In this document: positions 16,982 to 25,525 of the stretch, piece by piece
How positions within the stretch are numbered: the stretch's first letter is position 1
How the letters are laid out: each line of letters opens with the position of its first letter
Origin: a virus
IMG/VR virus record: IMGVR_UViG_3300017987_000071
Span: 19,733 to 83,732 of that record
Length of the DNA: 64,000 nt
Direction: 5' to 3' (one strand)
Notes under the pieces: generated by a model
What the model was told of the DNA's origin: nothing
Database searches by the model: none
Seen by the model: only the letters and a program-made list of their open reading frames with translations
Made by a program: the position numbers and the translations under genes

Positions 16982-18033
16982 AGGTTACTCCACAGCGTCG
17001 TGCATTTATCACGAATTCTTGCTATAGCCATTTTACAATATTCTGTGCTTAGTTCAATGCCTAAATATTTGCGAGCATACCTTCCACATACAACCCCCGT
17101 AGTTCCCGCACCGAAGAATGGGTCCAAAACTGTGTCCCCTTCTCTGCTCCCTGCAAGAATGCAAGGGGTAATAAGTTTTTCTGGAAACACAGCAAAATGA
17201 GCATCCTTAAACTTAGCCGTTGAGACTTGCCAAACGGACCTCTTATTTCTAGTTGGGTAGACCCCACCCTTGCGGATGCCGGATATCACAGCAGTTGGCT
17301 TTCGCTTACGCTTATTGCCTCTGTTGAGGTCGTTGGGATGCTTGGATGGCTCCGCAATAGCATCCTTGTCATAATAATACTTGCGAGACTTCGCCAGCAG
17401 AAAGATGTATTCGTGTGCTCTTGTTGGACGATCCTTAACCGATTCCGGCATAGCATTCTTGCTCCAGATGATATCTTGTCTAAGATACCACCCATCCGCC
17501 TGAAGAGCAAAAGCAACACGCCACGGAATGCCAACGAGGTCCTTTGGCTTCAAAATAGCATGAGGCCGATCAGATGGACGAATATCCCCATATTCCTTGA
17601 AAAAGGAATGGTGTTTTTTGTTCAATGTCTTCCTGTCAAAGTGTGTACTACTATAACGACAAGAACTTCGCCCCTTACCTCCGTAAAACGAGTCTCCAAG
17701 GTTAAGCCACAGCGTCCCATCGTCCCGCAACACTCGCTTAACCTCACTAAAGATTTCTGTTAGATGCTCGATATAAAGGTCCGGCGTTGGTTCCAAACCC
17801 AAACTGCCCAACCACGCCCCGCAAAAGCAGGTGGAGTCTTCTCGTCCCCACATATGCTCACAATCCGGCGACCCGCCCCAAACGAGGGGTGGCGTGCCGT
17901 AGTCTCTAAGCGACCAGTAGGGTGGAGAAGTTACACAACACTGCACCGAAGCATCCGGCAACCGCCGGAGCACCTCAAGCACATGCCCGTTGTAGATGTC
18001 ACCAAAATTGTCAGTATGATATGGGGTTAGCAT
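16978..18033 (-). CDS. DNA methyltransferase (beta-class, N4-cytosine or N6-adenine)
   Basis: 351 aa. Catalytic motif IV TSPPYW at residues 35-40, followed at the C-terminus by DPFFGAGTTG (motif I, near 304-313). This order marks the beta class, and the S-P-P-Y-W form is commonest in N4-cytosine enzymes. It also has LWLNLGDSFYGG, with a Cys/His-containing insertion after motif IV (CEHMWGREDSTCFCG) that could bind a metal. Likely protects phage DNA from host restriction. No cognate nuclease is next to it, so it is best read as an orphan modification enzyme. ATG at 18033 with GAGGA. Confidence 0.88.
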   Translation of the reverse strand: MLTPYHTDNFGDIYNGHVLEVLRRLPDASVQCCVTSPPYWSLRDYGTPPLVWGGSPDCEHMWGREDSTCFCGAWLGSLGLEPTPDLYIEHLTEIFSEVKRVLRDDGTLWLNLGDSFYGGKGRSSCRYSSTHFDRKTLNKKHHSFFKEYGDIRPSDRPHAILKPKDLVGIPWRVAFALQADGWYLRQDIIWSKNAMPESVKDRPTRAHEYIFLLAKSRKYYYDKDAIAEPSKHPNDLNRGNKRKRKPTAVISGIRKGGVYPTRNKRSVWQVSTAKFKDAHFAVFPEKLITPCILAGSREGDTVLDPFFGAGTTGVVCGRYARKYLGIELSTEYCKMAIARIRDKCTTLWSNL

Positions 18034-19040
18034 TGCTTATCCTCGTTTGCCTTATCTGCTTGTTGCCCCTGCGTTGGCTTACACACCTTAGCAACATCAA
18101 CAGCAGAGTTGCTGGTAGCATCTTGCTTATCCTGCAAATTCGCAAGGCCAACTCGATAAGCAGCACTAGCAGCATCAAAACCACTATACCACTCTCTGCG
18201 CAACGCATCCTCGGTATACGGATTAGTACCCCTGCTAATACCTTGATTAAATGAATTGAAACCACAAGTAAAAGCAACCGTTACTAAATCCGGCAGAAGA
18301 GATTGTCCCACAACCAAATCCGCAGGAGTTGACCGAGAAGCCACCATAGCATACCCAGCATCCCAGGCAACATGCTCAGGACAATCACAATCAGTAAAAG
18401 GATTATGTTCTACCTTAAGTCCTACCGCAAATGAATCCACACCTGCCTGGAACGCTTCTGGATGCCGCGCACCACAATCCATATCTGTCTTTGCAGTAAC
18501 ACTACCCAATGTATGCTTATAGCACCCTATTTTAACCCCTGCAACCAAAACACCACAATACTTCCGCAACAACTCAACCACTGCCTTAGCCCGTGGTTGC
18601 TTCTCCAACTTAGCCAAGTTGTACTCCCAAAAGTCTTCCAGATTCCCACCTTTCTGGATTGTCCTCGCCAACCAGTCGAAGAACATAGAGATAACACACT
18701 CCAACGGCATCTCCTGCTCCTTAGCATCCCAATACTCTGGGTGATGCGGATTATTGAGAACATGGTGCTGAATTGCATCCGACTTAAAATGCTTCTGGTA
18801 GTCCTCATCCGTCCCGCTTTTAGCTTTAGCCAATGACTCTTGGGAGTTAAGAAAAGCCTCATACTCCTCTGCTGAAAACTTGGAAGCGTCATGCTCAATT
18901 GCTTGCTTCATAAGCAACTGGCAAAACTCCCAGGTCAATTCCTGTACCAGCGACACATGCTTGAGTTGTGTCTGGTTGAACTTGATTACTCTCTCCATCA
19001 ACGCCCCCTGCTCAGCGTCCATCAAATCTTGTATATCCAT
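18027..19040 (-). CDS. DUF5662-like domain fused to two RMF/CrpP-like motifs
   Basis: 337 aa, ATG at 19040 with AAGGAGG. The N-terminal half has HVSLVQELTWEFCQLL, then HDASKFSAEEYEAF and HHVLNNPHHPEYW, the His-rich pattern I associate with DUF5662. The C-terminal half holds two copies of a G..(A/N)..G....NP(F/Y)......W..G(Y/F) motif (FQAGVDSFAVGLKVEHNPF...AWDAGY and FTCGFNSFNQGISRGTNPY...EWYSGF). This is the pattern of ribosome modulation factor and CrpP-like small proteins. The last 30 residues are a low-complexity tail. The fusion suggests a metal-dependent activity coupled to an RMF-like binding module; the actual function is unknown. Confidence 0.7.
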   Translation of the reverse strand: MDIQDLMDAEQGALMERVIKFNQTQLKHVSLVQELTWEFCQLLMKQAIEHDASKFSAEEYEAFLNSQESLAKAKSGTDEDYQKHFKSDAIQHHVLNNPHHPEYWDAKEQEMPLECVISMFFDWLARTIQKGGNLEDFWEYNLAKLEKQPRAKAVVELLRKYCGVLVAGVKIGCYKHTLGSVTAKTDMDCGARHPEAFQAGVDSFAVGLKVEHNPFTDCDCPEHVAWDAGYAMVASRSTPADLVVGQSLLPDLVTVAFTCGFNSFNQGISRGTNPYTEDALRREWYSGFDAASAAYRVGLANLQDKQDATSNSAVDVAKVCKPTQGQQADKANEDKQC

Positions 19041-19059
19041 AATCGTACCTCCTTTTGCT

Positions 19060-19995
19060 TTATACAATCTGGCATGCAACCACACTAGGCAGCACGCCCT
19101 CCACTATCATATCCACTGCCAGCCCTACGCTTTCTAAGAAGCGTTTTGCTGTCGCTTTAGGCAATACGCCCATGCTCGACAAGCGATTCAACAAACCATA
19201 AGACAACCCAATCTCATCTGCTACTGTAGTCTCCACAGCATAACCTCCATGCACAGTATTAACTGCCACATGAAAAGCTATTATACGCTGAGGGATGCTT
19301 TTGCCATACGCACGACTAAGCATATCTATAGCTTTAGCATAACGCAAATCACCAGCATTAACTTCCCCCGAACCTCGGCCTGTAGTATATTTCCTAATAG
19401 CTGCTTCAGCACTAAATGAGTAGGGGAACTGATGCAACTTGTTATTAGCAATCTCCGCTTTCTGCAAATAGCTTCTAAGCTCAGCATACAATCGCTTAGA
19501 AACATCCTTTGGCACATGATAAAAGCCATCGTCTCCCAACACCGCTGTATGCTTCATCTCCAAAAAGATGCGGCCTAACGGAATCCGCACGCCAAAAATA
19601 CCAAAATACCAATCATCATACAGAGCTTCTTCCCAAAATGCTGCACGACATACACGTTCATAATCCCAACCCTTAACCCCAAACACAAACTCGTCTCGAT
19701 CCCAATTGACCCCCCAATAATAAGTCTTAAGAAAAGCATGTACATTCACCCCCCAATGGTTGCGAGGCTCTACCCCATCGAGGTAAAAAGCATGGTAAGC
19801 CATATAGAGAGCCATCGTAGGAGCAATACGATCAAGCAACCTATCCAACGAGCGATTCAGTTGCTCCCAAAACACATTATCACTAACCCACCCCTCTCTT
19901 TCGTATTCGTACCGCAACCTGCTATAATGAGGTTCCAAAACATAAACTGCCTCCACATCCCGAGATATCTCTCTCCCACGCTTGCTTCGTTGCAT
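19060..19995 (-). CDS. C-terminally tagged paralog family protein (member C)
   Basis: 311 aa, ATG at 19995 with GGGGG six bases before. Blocks: SRDVEAVYVLEPHYSRLRYE, GWVSDNVFWEQLNRSLDRLL, the central QFPYSFSAEAAI, RIIAFHVAVNTVH, RLSSMGVLPKATAKRFLES, and the end AVDMIVEGVLPSVVACQIV. More diverged than members A and B but with the same layout and length. The protein again ends immediately after the tag's two hydrophobic residues. Confidence 0.75.
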   Translation of the reverse strand: MQRSKRGREISRDVEAVYVLEPHYSRLRYEYEREGWVSDNVFWEQLNRSLDRLLDRIAPTMALYMAYHAFYLDGVEPRNHWGVNVHAFLKTYYWGVNWDRDEFVFGVKGWDYERVCRAAFWEEALYDDWYFGIFGVRIPLGRIFLEMKHTAVLGDDGFYHVPKDVSKRLYAELRSYLQKAEIANNKLHQFPYSFSAEAAIRKYTTGRGSGEVNAGDLRYAKAIDMLSRAYGKSIPQRIIAFHVAVNTVHGGYAVETTVADEIGLSYGLLNRLSSMGVLPKATAKRFLESVGLAVDMIVEGVLPSVVACQIV

Positions 19996-19997
19996 AC

Positions 19998-20261
19998 TCA
20001 ACCCCCTATTATCATTGAGCAAGGCAACCGCCTAAACACGCGGATGACCTTGCATCTTGGGCAAACAAGAAATCCTACCTCTGGCGGGTTTGGATGTGCT
20101 ATTTGATAGCCTGCCACCAGCGTCTCATATTCTTCAATCTTCTGGCAGCAACTACAACGGTAGAGTGCTGGCACACGGGGCAGCATAACTATCCGTAAAG
20201 CATCACCCGGTTCACGATTACCGGTATCTTGTTCACGAAACCCGCCCCTTTGTTCACACAT
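19998..20261 (-). CDS. Small zinc-ribbon protein, 87 aa
   Basis: ATG at 20261 overlaps the upstream stop as TGATG. Cysteine pairs CSCC and CPRC, about 35 residues apart, form a probable zinc ribbon. The first 20 residues are polar. No family recognised. First of many short Cys-rich proteins between 20 and 26 kb. Confidence 0.65.
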   Translation of the reverse strand: MCEQRGGFREQDTGNREPGDALRIVMLPRVPALYRCSCCQKIEEYETLVAGYQIAHPNPPEVGFLVCPRCKVIRVFRRLPCSMIIGG

Positions 20262-20803
20262 CAAATGTCTCCAAACTTAACGTCCTTAAACCTCTTCTTA
20301 AGGGATTTCATAAGCACACCCAATGTTTCCCACTTAGCCTTAACATCCTCAAGATTGCTGCCTTCAATAGCACTCGGCAAATCTATATTAAGACTCTTAT
20401 ACTTATCCCAAAACGCTTGGTCGGCCCGCTCATAATCATCTTCCAACGCCAGCACCCCCTGCACCAAGCGAGTCTGGTATTCGGGGTCGCTTCTTCCACC
20501 CTTCTTAGCAAGTCCTTTAAGTTCCCTTAGAAAAATGTCTGCCTCACGCCCTGCTTTCTTGGCAAGGCGCTCATATTCTTTATGGCCTTTGACCCTGGGT
20601 CTCGTCGGCAGGCGACCAGCATCTCGAATCTTCTTGACTACCCATTCTGCAACCTTTCCAAGCGTCCACCCGCCCAGCGCAATTGCTCCTGCCCCCACCA
20701 AACCAATCTCATCGAGTTGCTTTTCGACGAGGCGTCCAGCGAGGTGCTTGGGGTTTTTGCCTTCCAGTACTTGATCCACACATGCACTAATTGCTTGATT
20801 CAT
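20261..20803 (-). CDS. Tagged basic helical protein, candidate internal head protein
   Basis: 180 aa, ATG at 20803 with AAAGGAG. N-terminus AISACVDQVLEGKNPKHLAG followed by RLVEK is a clear tag copy, ending in LVE, which also fits the (L/I/V)xE cleavage consensus of gp21-type proteases. Then a glycine/alanine-rich hydrophobic stretch (IGLVGAGAIALGGWTLG) and a basic helical domain with HKEYERLAKKAGREADIF. Similar to 32748 and 11639. Inferred packaged internal protein. Confidence 0.68.
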   Translation of the reverse strand: MNQAISACVDQVLEGKNPKHLAGRLVEKQLDEIGLVGAGAIALGGWTLGKVAEWVVKKIRDAGRLPTRPRVKGHKEYERLAKKAGREADIFLRELKGLAKKGGRSDPEYQTRLVQGVLALEDDYERADQAFWDKYKSLNIDLPSAIEGSNLEDVKAKWETLGVLMKSLKKRFKDVKFGDI

Positions 20804-20806
20804 CGC

Positions 20807-21481
20807 TTAGCTCCTTTTGCTAATCCTATGGATAATTGCTAACCCGTAACTATGCGGGTAATGCTTCACAACGTAATAGCCTGTAGAGGTTTGGAAACCT
20901 CTAACGAAAGCGGCCTTCTCGTCCAGCGTCCCAAGCGCTACCTCTAGGAGGTGTTTCTCGATGGCTTGGATCACGCCACGATCAGGTTTATTGGTATCAT
21001 GAAATATCATTATACCACCTTGCCTAACAAAAGGCAACCATGCAAGTATTTCTCTGCGGGTCATCTCTGGTTGGTGGCAGGTATCGAGCATCCAAACGTC
21101 GATATCTATGGGGTTGCGCTCATCGGAAGAGCGTGTAGCTCCCCAATACTCTTGGCACCATTGTGGGAAGCGCTTAGCAAACTGCACGCTATCTGCCTGT
21201 ACAAAGGTCCATTCTGAATAAGAGCACACAGAATCACAATTTACGTGATCAACGCTTAGCAAAGCGCTAGAGACGTACTGTGCTACTTGGGCAAGAGCGA
21301 ATGTACTTTCGCCGGAGCGGACACCGAGTTCTACGATGAGCGTAGGCTGAATTGTGATAGTTTCTTGGGCAATTGCTAGGAGATGATCGCTTATATCTGA
21401 CGGGTGTGTGTTGGCGTAATGCTGGACGGCAGCGAGGACGTTGGCTTTGTTCAGTAATACAGACTTTTTATTGTTCTTCAT
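20807..21481 (-). CDS. Class I SAM methyltransferase-like protein
   Basis: 224 aa. LIVELGVRSGESTFALAQVA is a SAM-binding loop of the Methyltransf_24/cephalosporin-hydroxylase-like group. ALLSVDHV carries the following acidic residue. DIDVWMLDTCH and GGIMIFHDTN supply the D....H pattern seen in this group. Substrate not deducible; small-molecule or sugar O-methylation is common. Four bases separate it from the tagged protein downstream. Confidence 0.75.
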   Translation of the reverse strand: MKNNKKSVLLNKANVLAAVQHYANTHPSDISDHLLAIAQETITIQPTLIVELGVRSGESTFALAQVAQYVSSALLSVDHVNCDSVCSYSEWTFVQADSVQFAKRFPQWCQEYWGATRSSDERNPIDIDVWMLDTCHQPEMTRREILAWLPFVRQGGIMIFHDTNKPDRGVIQAIEKHLLEVALGTLDEKAAFVRGFQTSTGYYVVKHYPHSYGLAIIHRISKRS

Positions 21482-21483
21482 TG

Positions 21484-21876
21484 CTAATCTTCCCAGCGCA
21501 AACCTGGGTTATCATCTCGCTTCCAGCGTTCCACGCAAGGGTCCTTAATCCCCTTGCTAACACGGTCAACATGTTGGTACATTTGCTTAACGTCTTCAGC
21601 AGGATACCACCCACCTTTTAAGCAGACCATCTTGGATTTATATTCTTTACCCAAAATGATGAGGAGTTTCCAGATACGTATGACTCTAGCGAAGACCTTA
21701 ACACCGGGTCGCTCACTGCATACCTCATAGGAGTGCTGACTAAAGAACGTAGAATGCTTTTCCTTAGCAAGTTTAAACGTAGGAGGCCACCACTTGCGTA
21801 TTTCTTTACCTTGCCATGTGCTACCACACAGCGGGCAATGATGTGTACCGTTATCGTTTACTGATATATGCTTCAT
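21484..21876 (-). CDS. Hypothetical protein with one CxxC pair, 130 aa
   Basis: ATG at 21876. CPLCG near the N-terminus is the only clear cysteine pair; the rest is basic and rich in Lys/Trp/Tyr (RKWWPPTFKLAKEKH). Overlaps the end of the upstream gene by 26 bases. Unknown family. Confidence 0.6.
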   Translation of the reverse strand: MKHISVNDNGTHHCPLCGSTWQGKEIRKWWPPTFKLAKEKHSTFFSQHSYEVCSERPGVKVFARVIRIWKLLIILGKEYKSKMVCLKGGWYPAEDVKQMYQHVDRVSKGIKDPCVERWKRDDNPGLRWED

Positions 21877-22165
21877 CTTTTTTACTCCTTTGTTCTAATT
21901 CCTTGCGCCAAGCAGAAAGTTGTGCTTTCAGGTTTTGCCTTCTGCCAGATACTGTAACCTCATCAGAGCGACGCACAGATAGAGTCCAAAAGATACGTTT
22001 ATTCTCCCAGTCACCGCGTAACCATCCGCACACCTCACAGCAACCGCTCTGCCCCCGGTCAAAACGTAGGGCGCTAACTAACGTTGCCACAGAAGTGGGG
22101 CAAGTATCACTAACGTATTCAAGTTTATGCTCCTCAAAGCATGTCTCACAAGCATATAGTCCCAT
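21851..22165 (-). CDS. Small zinc-ribbon protein, 104 aa
   Basis: ATG at 22165 with AAGGAG eight bases upstream; an in-frame extension to 22219 would run into the previous gene. CETC and CEVCG pairs indicate a zinc site. The C-terminal third is a basic helix (LKAQLSAWRKELEQRSKKDE). Unknown family; possible nucleic-acid binder. Confidence 0.65.
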   Translation of the reverse strand: MGLYACETCFEEHKLEYVSDTCPTSVATLVSALRFDRGQSGCCEVCGWLRGDWENKRIFWTLSVRRSDEVTVSGRRQNLKAQLSAWRKELEQRSKKDEAYISKR

Positions 22166-22184
22166 TAGGTTCTCCTTTTTATGC

Positions 22185-22388
22185 TTACGCCTCCGCTTTT
22201 GCAATCTTAAGCGTACCAACCAAGGGTTGTATACTCCGACGTGCTGCTTGCCTATTTTCTGCCTGCTGTGCTAAATCATTCAACACTTGCCTCTGCGTTC
22301 TGCTATAAGGAAACAACTTACAGTCATCGCAATCCTTATCAAAACATACGCAAAAAGAACCATAACGCTTTCCGTTATCAATCCCCAT
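22185..22388 (-). CDS. Small Cys-rich protein, 67 aa
   Basis: ATG at 22388. The CVCFDKDCDDC cluster lies near residue 13, and the remainder is a polar helix (QRQVLNDLAQQAENRQAARR). Resembles nearby small metal-binding ORFs. No family name. Confidence 0.55.
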   Translation of the reverse strand: MGIDNGKRYGSFCVCFDKDCDDCKLFPYSRTQRQVLNDLAQQAENRQAARRSIQPLVGTLKIAKAEA

Positions 22389-22390
22389 GT

Positions 22391-22621
22391 TTATACTCCT
22401 AAACCCAACCTTGCTAAATCGTATCTGGTTGCAAAACGCTTGGCTGCATCTAGCAATGTAGTGACACGCTTTGCGATTGGGAATGATTCACGAATAGTGA
22501 ATGCAAACTCCCAAGCGGGTTGCACTAGCATTGTGCCTGTTACTTTATTATCCTCAAAAACGATGCCCTCAAAACTAACATTAGTTACTGGTCTTATGTT
22601 AATATCACTTAGTGCCTTCAT
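22391..22621 (-). CDS. Hypothetical protein, 76 aa
   Basis: ATG at 22621 overlaps the upstream gene by 17 bases. Beta-like first half (VSFEGIVFEDNKVTGTMLV) and a helical second half (AKRVTTLLDAAKRFATRYDLARL). No recognised family. Confidence 0.55.
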   Translation of the reverse strand: MKALSDINIRPVTNVSFEGIVFEDNKVTGTMLVQPAWEFAFTIRESFPIAKRVTTLLDAAKRFATRYDLARLGLGV

Positions 22622-23255
22622 TTGCTACCTTCTGAAGTGCTTCATAGCTTTTGAGTATTGCTTCTGCTTCTTCCAAGGTAATGGGATGCGGAGGGTTATC
22701 ATCCTCCATAACCCAAATCTGCCCAGTGCATCCCCTATTCTTATACCAGGACATAACAACATAACCCTTTACCACATCCTCAGCAGCACTAGGAACCCTC
22801 AACACACCAAACGACCCAGCAGCCAAATCATCTCTGCATTTCCACCCATTACTATCAGATGCCACGTTTACCAAACCACGCAAGGCACTAGCAGTAGCAC
22901 AGTTCCAATTATCCCTAGTAAAGACACCATTAGAGAAAGCACACTTCGGGTCCGACCCTTCCCAATCCTTGCCTTGTTGCTTACAGCGTGGGCAACACTT
23001 AGGTTGTGGTTCTGCTACTTCCTTAAGCAACTTGCATACAACATAAGCATCCTCATGAGTATCTTTAAGACCTGTCACCTTAAAAAGCAAGGCATCATCA
23101 AGAGCCACAGCGAAAGAATGTTGGCAATGAGAACAACGAATCTTAACATCAAAACATATACCACGTTGAGACAGGGTTGAGAAAAACTCACCTGAAATTG
23201 GTATCGAAACGGTGGCAGGCGTACCACAAACCGAACAGCATATTTCTTTAATCAT
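22605..23255 (-). CDS. Cys-rich hypothetical protein with two zinc ribbons, 216 aa
   Basis: ATG at 23255 overlaps the preceding stop as ATGA. The first ribbon is CCSVCG plus CSHC (residues 6-45); the second centres on CCPRCKQQG with further Cys downstream. The C-terminal part has a Trp-rich segment (MSWYKNRGCTGQIWVMEDD) and ends in a helix. Two or more metal sites are likely. Function not recognisable. Confidence 0.62.
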   Translation of the reverse strand: MIKEICCSVCGTPATVSIPISGEFFSTLSQRGICFDVKIRCSHCQHSFAVALDDALLFKVTGLKDTHEDAYVVCKLLKEVAEPQPKCCPRCKQQGKDWEGSDPKCAFSNGVFTRDNWNCATASALRGLVNVASDSNGWKCRDDLAAGSFGVLRVPSAAEDVVKGYVVMSWYKNRGCTGQIWVMEDDNPPHPITLEEAEAILKSYEALQKVANEGTK

Positions 23256-23392
23256 TTGTTACTCCTCTTATCCGTCATCACAATCTCCTTCCTGCACTTA
23301 GAGCAAAAGAAACCGTAATGCACACTGCCATCTGCTTGCTCAGCACTCCACAATAATGGAGACATAAAATGGTTACAAACTGGGCATCTCAT
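23252..23392 (-). CDS. Small zinc-ribbon protein, 46 aa
   Basis: Short gene joined to both neighbours by ATGA overlaps (start 23392, stop 23252). MRCPVCNHFMSPLL and FFCSKCRKEI give two CxxC pairs separated by about 25 residues, a minimal zinc ribbon. The perfect coupling on both sides supports it as real despite its size. Confidence 0.65.
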   Translation of the reverse strand: MRCPVCNHFMSPLLWSAEQADGSVHYGFFCSKCRKEIVMTDKRSNK

Positions 23393-23589
23393 TGTTCTAC
23401 CCTAACGCCCAGCGACTCATCTACACTTATGGTAAATGGCTTCAAGCAACGTGGGCAATCTGGCTCAACAGTCGAATTGCTTTTAGCATTTAAAACTATA
23501 CTGCCAGGCAGCACCACATGCTTCTTGCAGTGTGGGCAGCGAAGTGTTATGCTTTCGTTTATCGGGTCGATACGGTTTACGTCAGTCAT
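23389..23589 (-). CDS. Small zinc-ribbon protein, 66 aa
   Basis: ATG at 23589 with AGGAGG six bases before (a GTG one codon earlier is also possible). CPHCKKH and CPRCLKPF pairs flank a hydrophobic strand-rich segment. Unknown family, part of the 20-26 kb Cys-rich cluster. Confidence 0.65.
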   Translation of the reverse strand: MTDVNRIDPINESITLRCPHCKKHVVLPGSIVLNAKSNSTVEPDCPRCLKPFTISVDESLGVRVEQ

Positions 23590-23860
23590 CACTGTCCTCC
23601 TCGCATACCTTCACACCATGCTTCTCAAGTTCTGCCTTCCAAGCGTCCTGCATTTCTTTAGAGCAGTGTGCCATAGCGTCTAGCCAAGTCGGATATCTCC
23701 CATATGTATTCTGAAATAACACACTGTAATACATAGACTGCTTATTATGTGGCATCCTTGGGTCATGCTTAGTAGCACAAACCTGGCAATGACCCTGGGG
23801 AGGAGAAAGCATGTACATACCTGCCCCCTCACTTTTAGTAGTAGTAGTATTTGAACTCAC
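23582..23860 (-). CDS. Small Cys-containing protein, 92 aa
   Basis: GTG at 23860 follows one base after the upstream stop and has AAAGGA at the right distance; the longer frame to 23917 would overlap the methyltransferase. CQVC pair plus a Trp/Tyr-rich centre (QNTYGRYPTWLDAMAHCSKE). An acidic tail (CEEDSDD) closes it. No family recognised. Confidence 0.6.
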   Translation of the reverse strand: MSSNTTTTKSEGAGMYMLSPPQGHCQVCATKHDPRMPHNKQSMYYSVLFQNTYGRYPTWLDAMAHCSKEMQDAWKAELEKHGVKVCEEDSDD

Positions 23861-23861
23861 C

Positions 23862-24440
23862 TCAAATTCCTTTACGCAAACGCTTAGGGGTAACAAACCC
23901 CAAGCAACCAACACCATGCCCCTTGCGATACAAGAGGCTAAACTTTGTTTTATGTTTCTGCTTCATAGCAAACTTTTCCCAAACCTCTGCCAGTTTGTGA
24001 CCAGGATGGTAAAGATCATCGAAAACGATCACGTCAGCAAACTCACTAACGTTCAGCAAATCTGTCATTGCTGGCACAGGATCATGATCCCCATCAACGG
24101 TAACCAAATCTATCCTTGTATTCGGATTCGCTCGACGCCATTGGGGTATAACTATTTTGCTATCTCCATCCAGATACGTAACTTCACCCTTAAAGTCTCT
24201 AAGTCTATCATCAACATGCTGATGATTCGTGGCACCACAACCACCATGCTTTCCGGTCCACGAATCACAAACATAAATCTGCTCCAACTTAGGAGCATTA
24301 TCTACAACAGCAAATAAACTTCGACCGGTTGCTACCCCAATCTCCATATAGGAGCGAATGTCAAACTTCTTGACGTAGTTTATCAAGAAGTTACTTAGGT
24401 AGTGGTCGGAGTACCGCTGGTTAACTACTCGTAGTTTCAT
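23862..24440 (-). CDS. Class I SAM methyltransferase (Methyltransf_24-like)
   Basis: 192 aa, ATG at 24440 with AAGGAG. SYMEIGVATGRSLFAVVDNA is the SAM loop. IYVCDSWTGKHG carries the following acidic residue. IDLVTVDGDHDPVPAMTDLL and ADVIVFDDLYHPGH give the D-x-D-H and DD.. segments typical of the family. The last part has KHKTKFSLLYRKGHGVGCLG. Similar in kind to the methyltransferase at 20807. Substrate unknown. Confidence 0.8.
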   Translation of the reverse strand: MKLRVVNQRYSDHYLSNFLINYVKKFDIRSYMEIGVATGRSLFAVVDNAPKLEQIYVCDSWTGKHGGCGATNHQHVDDRLRDFKGEVTYLDGDSKIVIPQWRRANPNTRIDLVTVDGDHDPVPAMTDLLNVSEFADVIVFDDLYHPGHKLAEVWEKFAMKQKHKTKFSLLYRKGHGVGCLGFVTPKRLRKGI

Positions 24441-24444
24441 CCTC

Positions 24445-24684
24445 TTACTCCTTATGCTTTCCATACCCATTAGGAAACCGCCAACGCATTTCTTCAAAGT
24501 CAGCGGCCAACCGCAAAACTTCATGCTTTGCGATATCACTAACCTCCCCCGAATCCCGGTCGCCACGATTATGCTGGACGACATAATCGTGGAACTCACG
24601 GGTATCAAACTCTGGATTCTTTTCAAGAAAACGAGAGTAATATCGCCCACCATAAAAGTTATAATAATCGTAAGGCATAACCAT
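24445..24684 (-). CDS. Hypothetical protein, 79 aa
   Basis: ATG at 24684 with GAGGTGG upstream. Tyr-rich N-terminus (YDYYNFYGGRYYSRFLEKNP) and a charged helical remainder with several Arg/Asp/Glu. No family recognised. Four bases upstream of the methyltransferase start. Confidence 0.55.
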   Translation of the reverse strand: MVMPYDYYNFYGGRYYSRFLEKNPEFDTREFHDYVVQHNRGDRDSGEVSDIAKHEVLRLAADFEEMRWRFPNGYGKHKE

Positions 24685-24692
24685 AAACCACC

Positions 24693-25109
24693 TCAATTCA
24701 ACCGAAAATCACCAACAAGATTCATCACACCTTGCTTTATTTGATCGCGCTTCTGCGTAAGATCAAAGTAATACTTAGACGCTACAGGATCACCACAACA
24801 ACAACAACACATATAACAAACACAAATAACAACATCAATAGTCTCATGCAAAAACAACTGAATAATATCTGCAAGGCGTGCTGTCTGAACAGGTACACCC
24901 GCTTTACCCAAACTACCTATAGCATCAAAAATAATCACACCCGGCTCCCGCCCACCAAAGTATGAAAGCAACTCGGACTCCATCCCTATAACCGCAGTAT
25001 CATACTCCAACACGCCAATCTTGCCCTCCTCCATAACAGGCACAAACCCACTACCATTAACTGCCTGTACATAGCATGGGCAAGGTTCTCTCATTTTAAC
25101 ATTATCCAT
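24693..25109 (-). CDS. Hypothetical protein with poly-cysteine run, 138 aa
   Basis: ATG at 25109 with GGAG. Two beta-alpha-like hydrophobic segments (PGVIIFDAIG near residue 57 and VDVVICVCYMCCCCCGDP near 92-110) resemble a Rossmann-like core. Five consecutive cysteines in the second strand/turn are unusual. EPCPCY near the N-terminus adds two more. The fold and role are unknown; a metal or redox centre is conceivable. Confidence 0.55.
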   Translation of the reverse strand: MDNVKMREPCPCYVQAVNGSGFVPVMEEGKIGVLEYDTAVIGMESELLSYFGGREPGVIIFDAIGSLGKAGVPVQTARLADIIQLFLHETIDVVICVCYMCCCCCGDPVASKYYFDLTQKRDQIKQGVMNLVGDFRLN

Positions 25110-25353
25110 CTATCCACTCCCTTGGTATATCAAACATTTCCAGTGAAACATCCACATCACCTCTGCTTATCGCCCCCTGCAAATAGTAGTTCGTAAAGCA
25201 ACAATGAGCAAACTTTGGTTTAGTGGGGTCATAATCATCCACCATGCCCGTCGCTAAAGGAAACACCTTAGCACCTGTTTGCGTTTTCCTGTAGATATTT
25301 TGTCCCGTTATAGCATATATTGCCTGCCAATCGTTATGCTTCAAATAATACAC
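25102..25353 (-). CDS. Hypothetical protein, 83 aa
   Basis: I take the GTG at 25353, which has GAGGA eight bases before it; a GTG at 25368 in the same frame is an alternative. Strand-rich N-terminus (YYLKHNDWQAIYAITGQN) and CCFTNYYLQGAIS in the middle. Overlaps both neighbours by under 25 bases. No family recognised. Confidence 0.55.
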   Translation of the reverse strand: MYYLKHNDWQAIYAITGQNIYRKTQTGAKVFPLATGMVDDYDPTKPKFAHCCFTNYYLQGAISRGDVDVSLEMFDIPREWIDG

Positions 25354-25525
25354 GCTTAGCTTCCTCACTTAACTCAATCCCATTACCACAAAACGGGCAA
25401 AAGACAACCCGCTCAACAGTTGGTTGCTCAGGAGTAAAATCCCAGAAGGCAACGCCACCACCAAGCGTAGGCAATTCATCACTAAGCACGTCACGCTGGC
25501 AGCTATTACAATAACCTACTTTCAT
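25334..25525 (-). CDS. Small zinc-ribbon protein, 63 aa
   Basis: ATG at 25525 with GGAG. CNSC and CPFCG pairs about 35 residues apart with strand-like sequence between them form a classical zinc ribbon. Ends in a short charged helix. Unknown role. Confidence 0.65.
   Translation of the reverse strand: MKVGYCNSCQRDVLSDELPTLGGGVAFWDFTPEQPTVERVVFCPFCGNGIELSEEAKRVLFEA

Noticed and set aside
16978-18033. Complete restriction-modification system
   Set aside because: No nuclease gene next to the methyltransferase; neighbours are a sulfotransferase and a DUF5662/RMF fusion.
22287-23180. Long plus-strand ORF (297 codons)
   Set aside because: Antisense to three well-supported small Cys-rich genes, with no ribosome site; a shadow frame.
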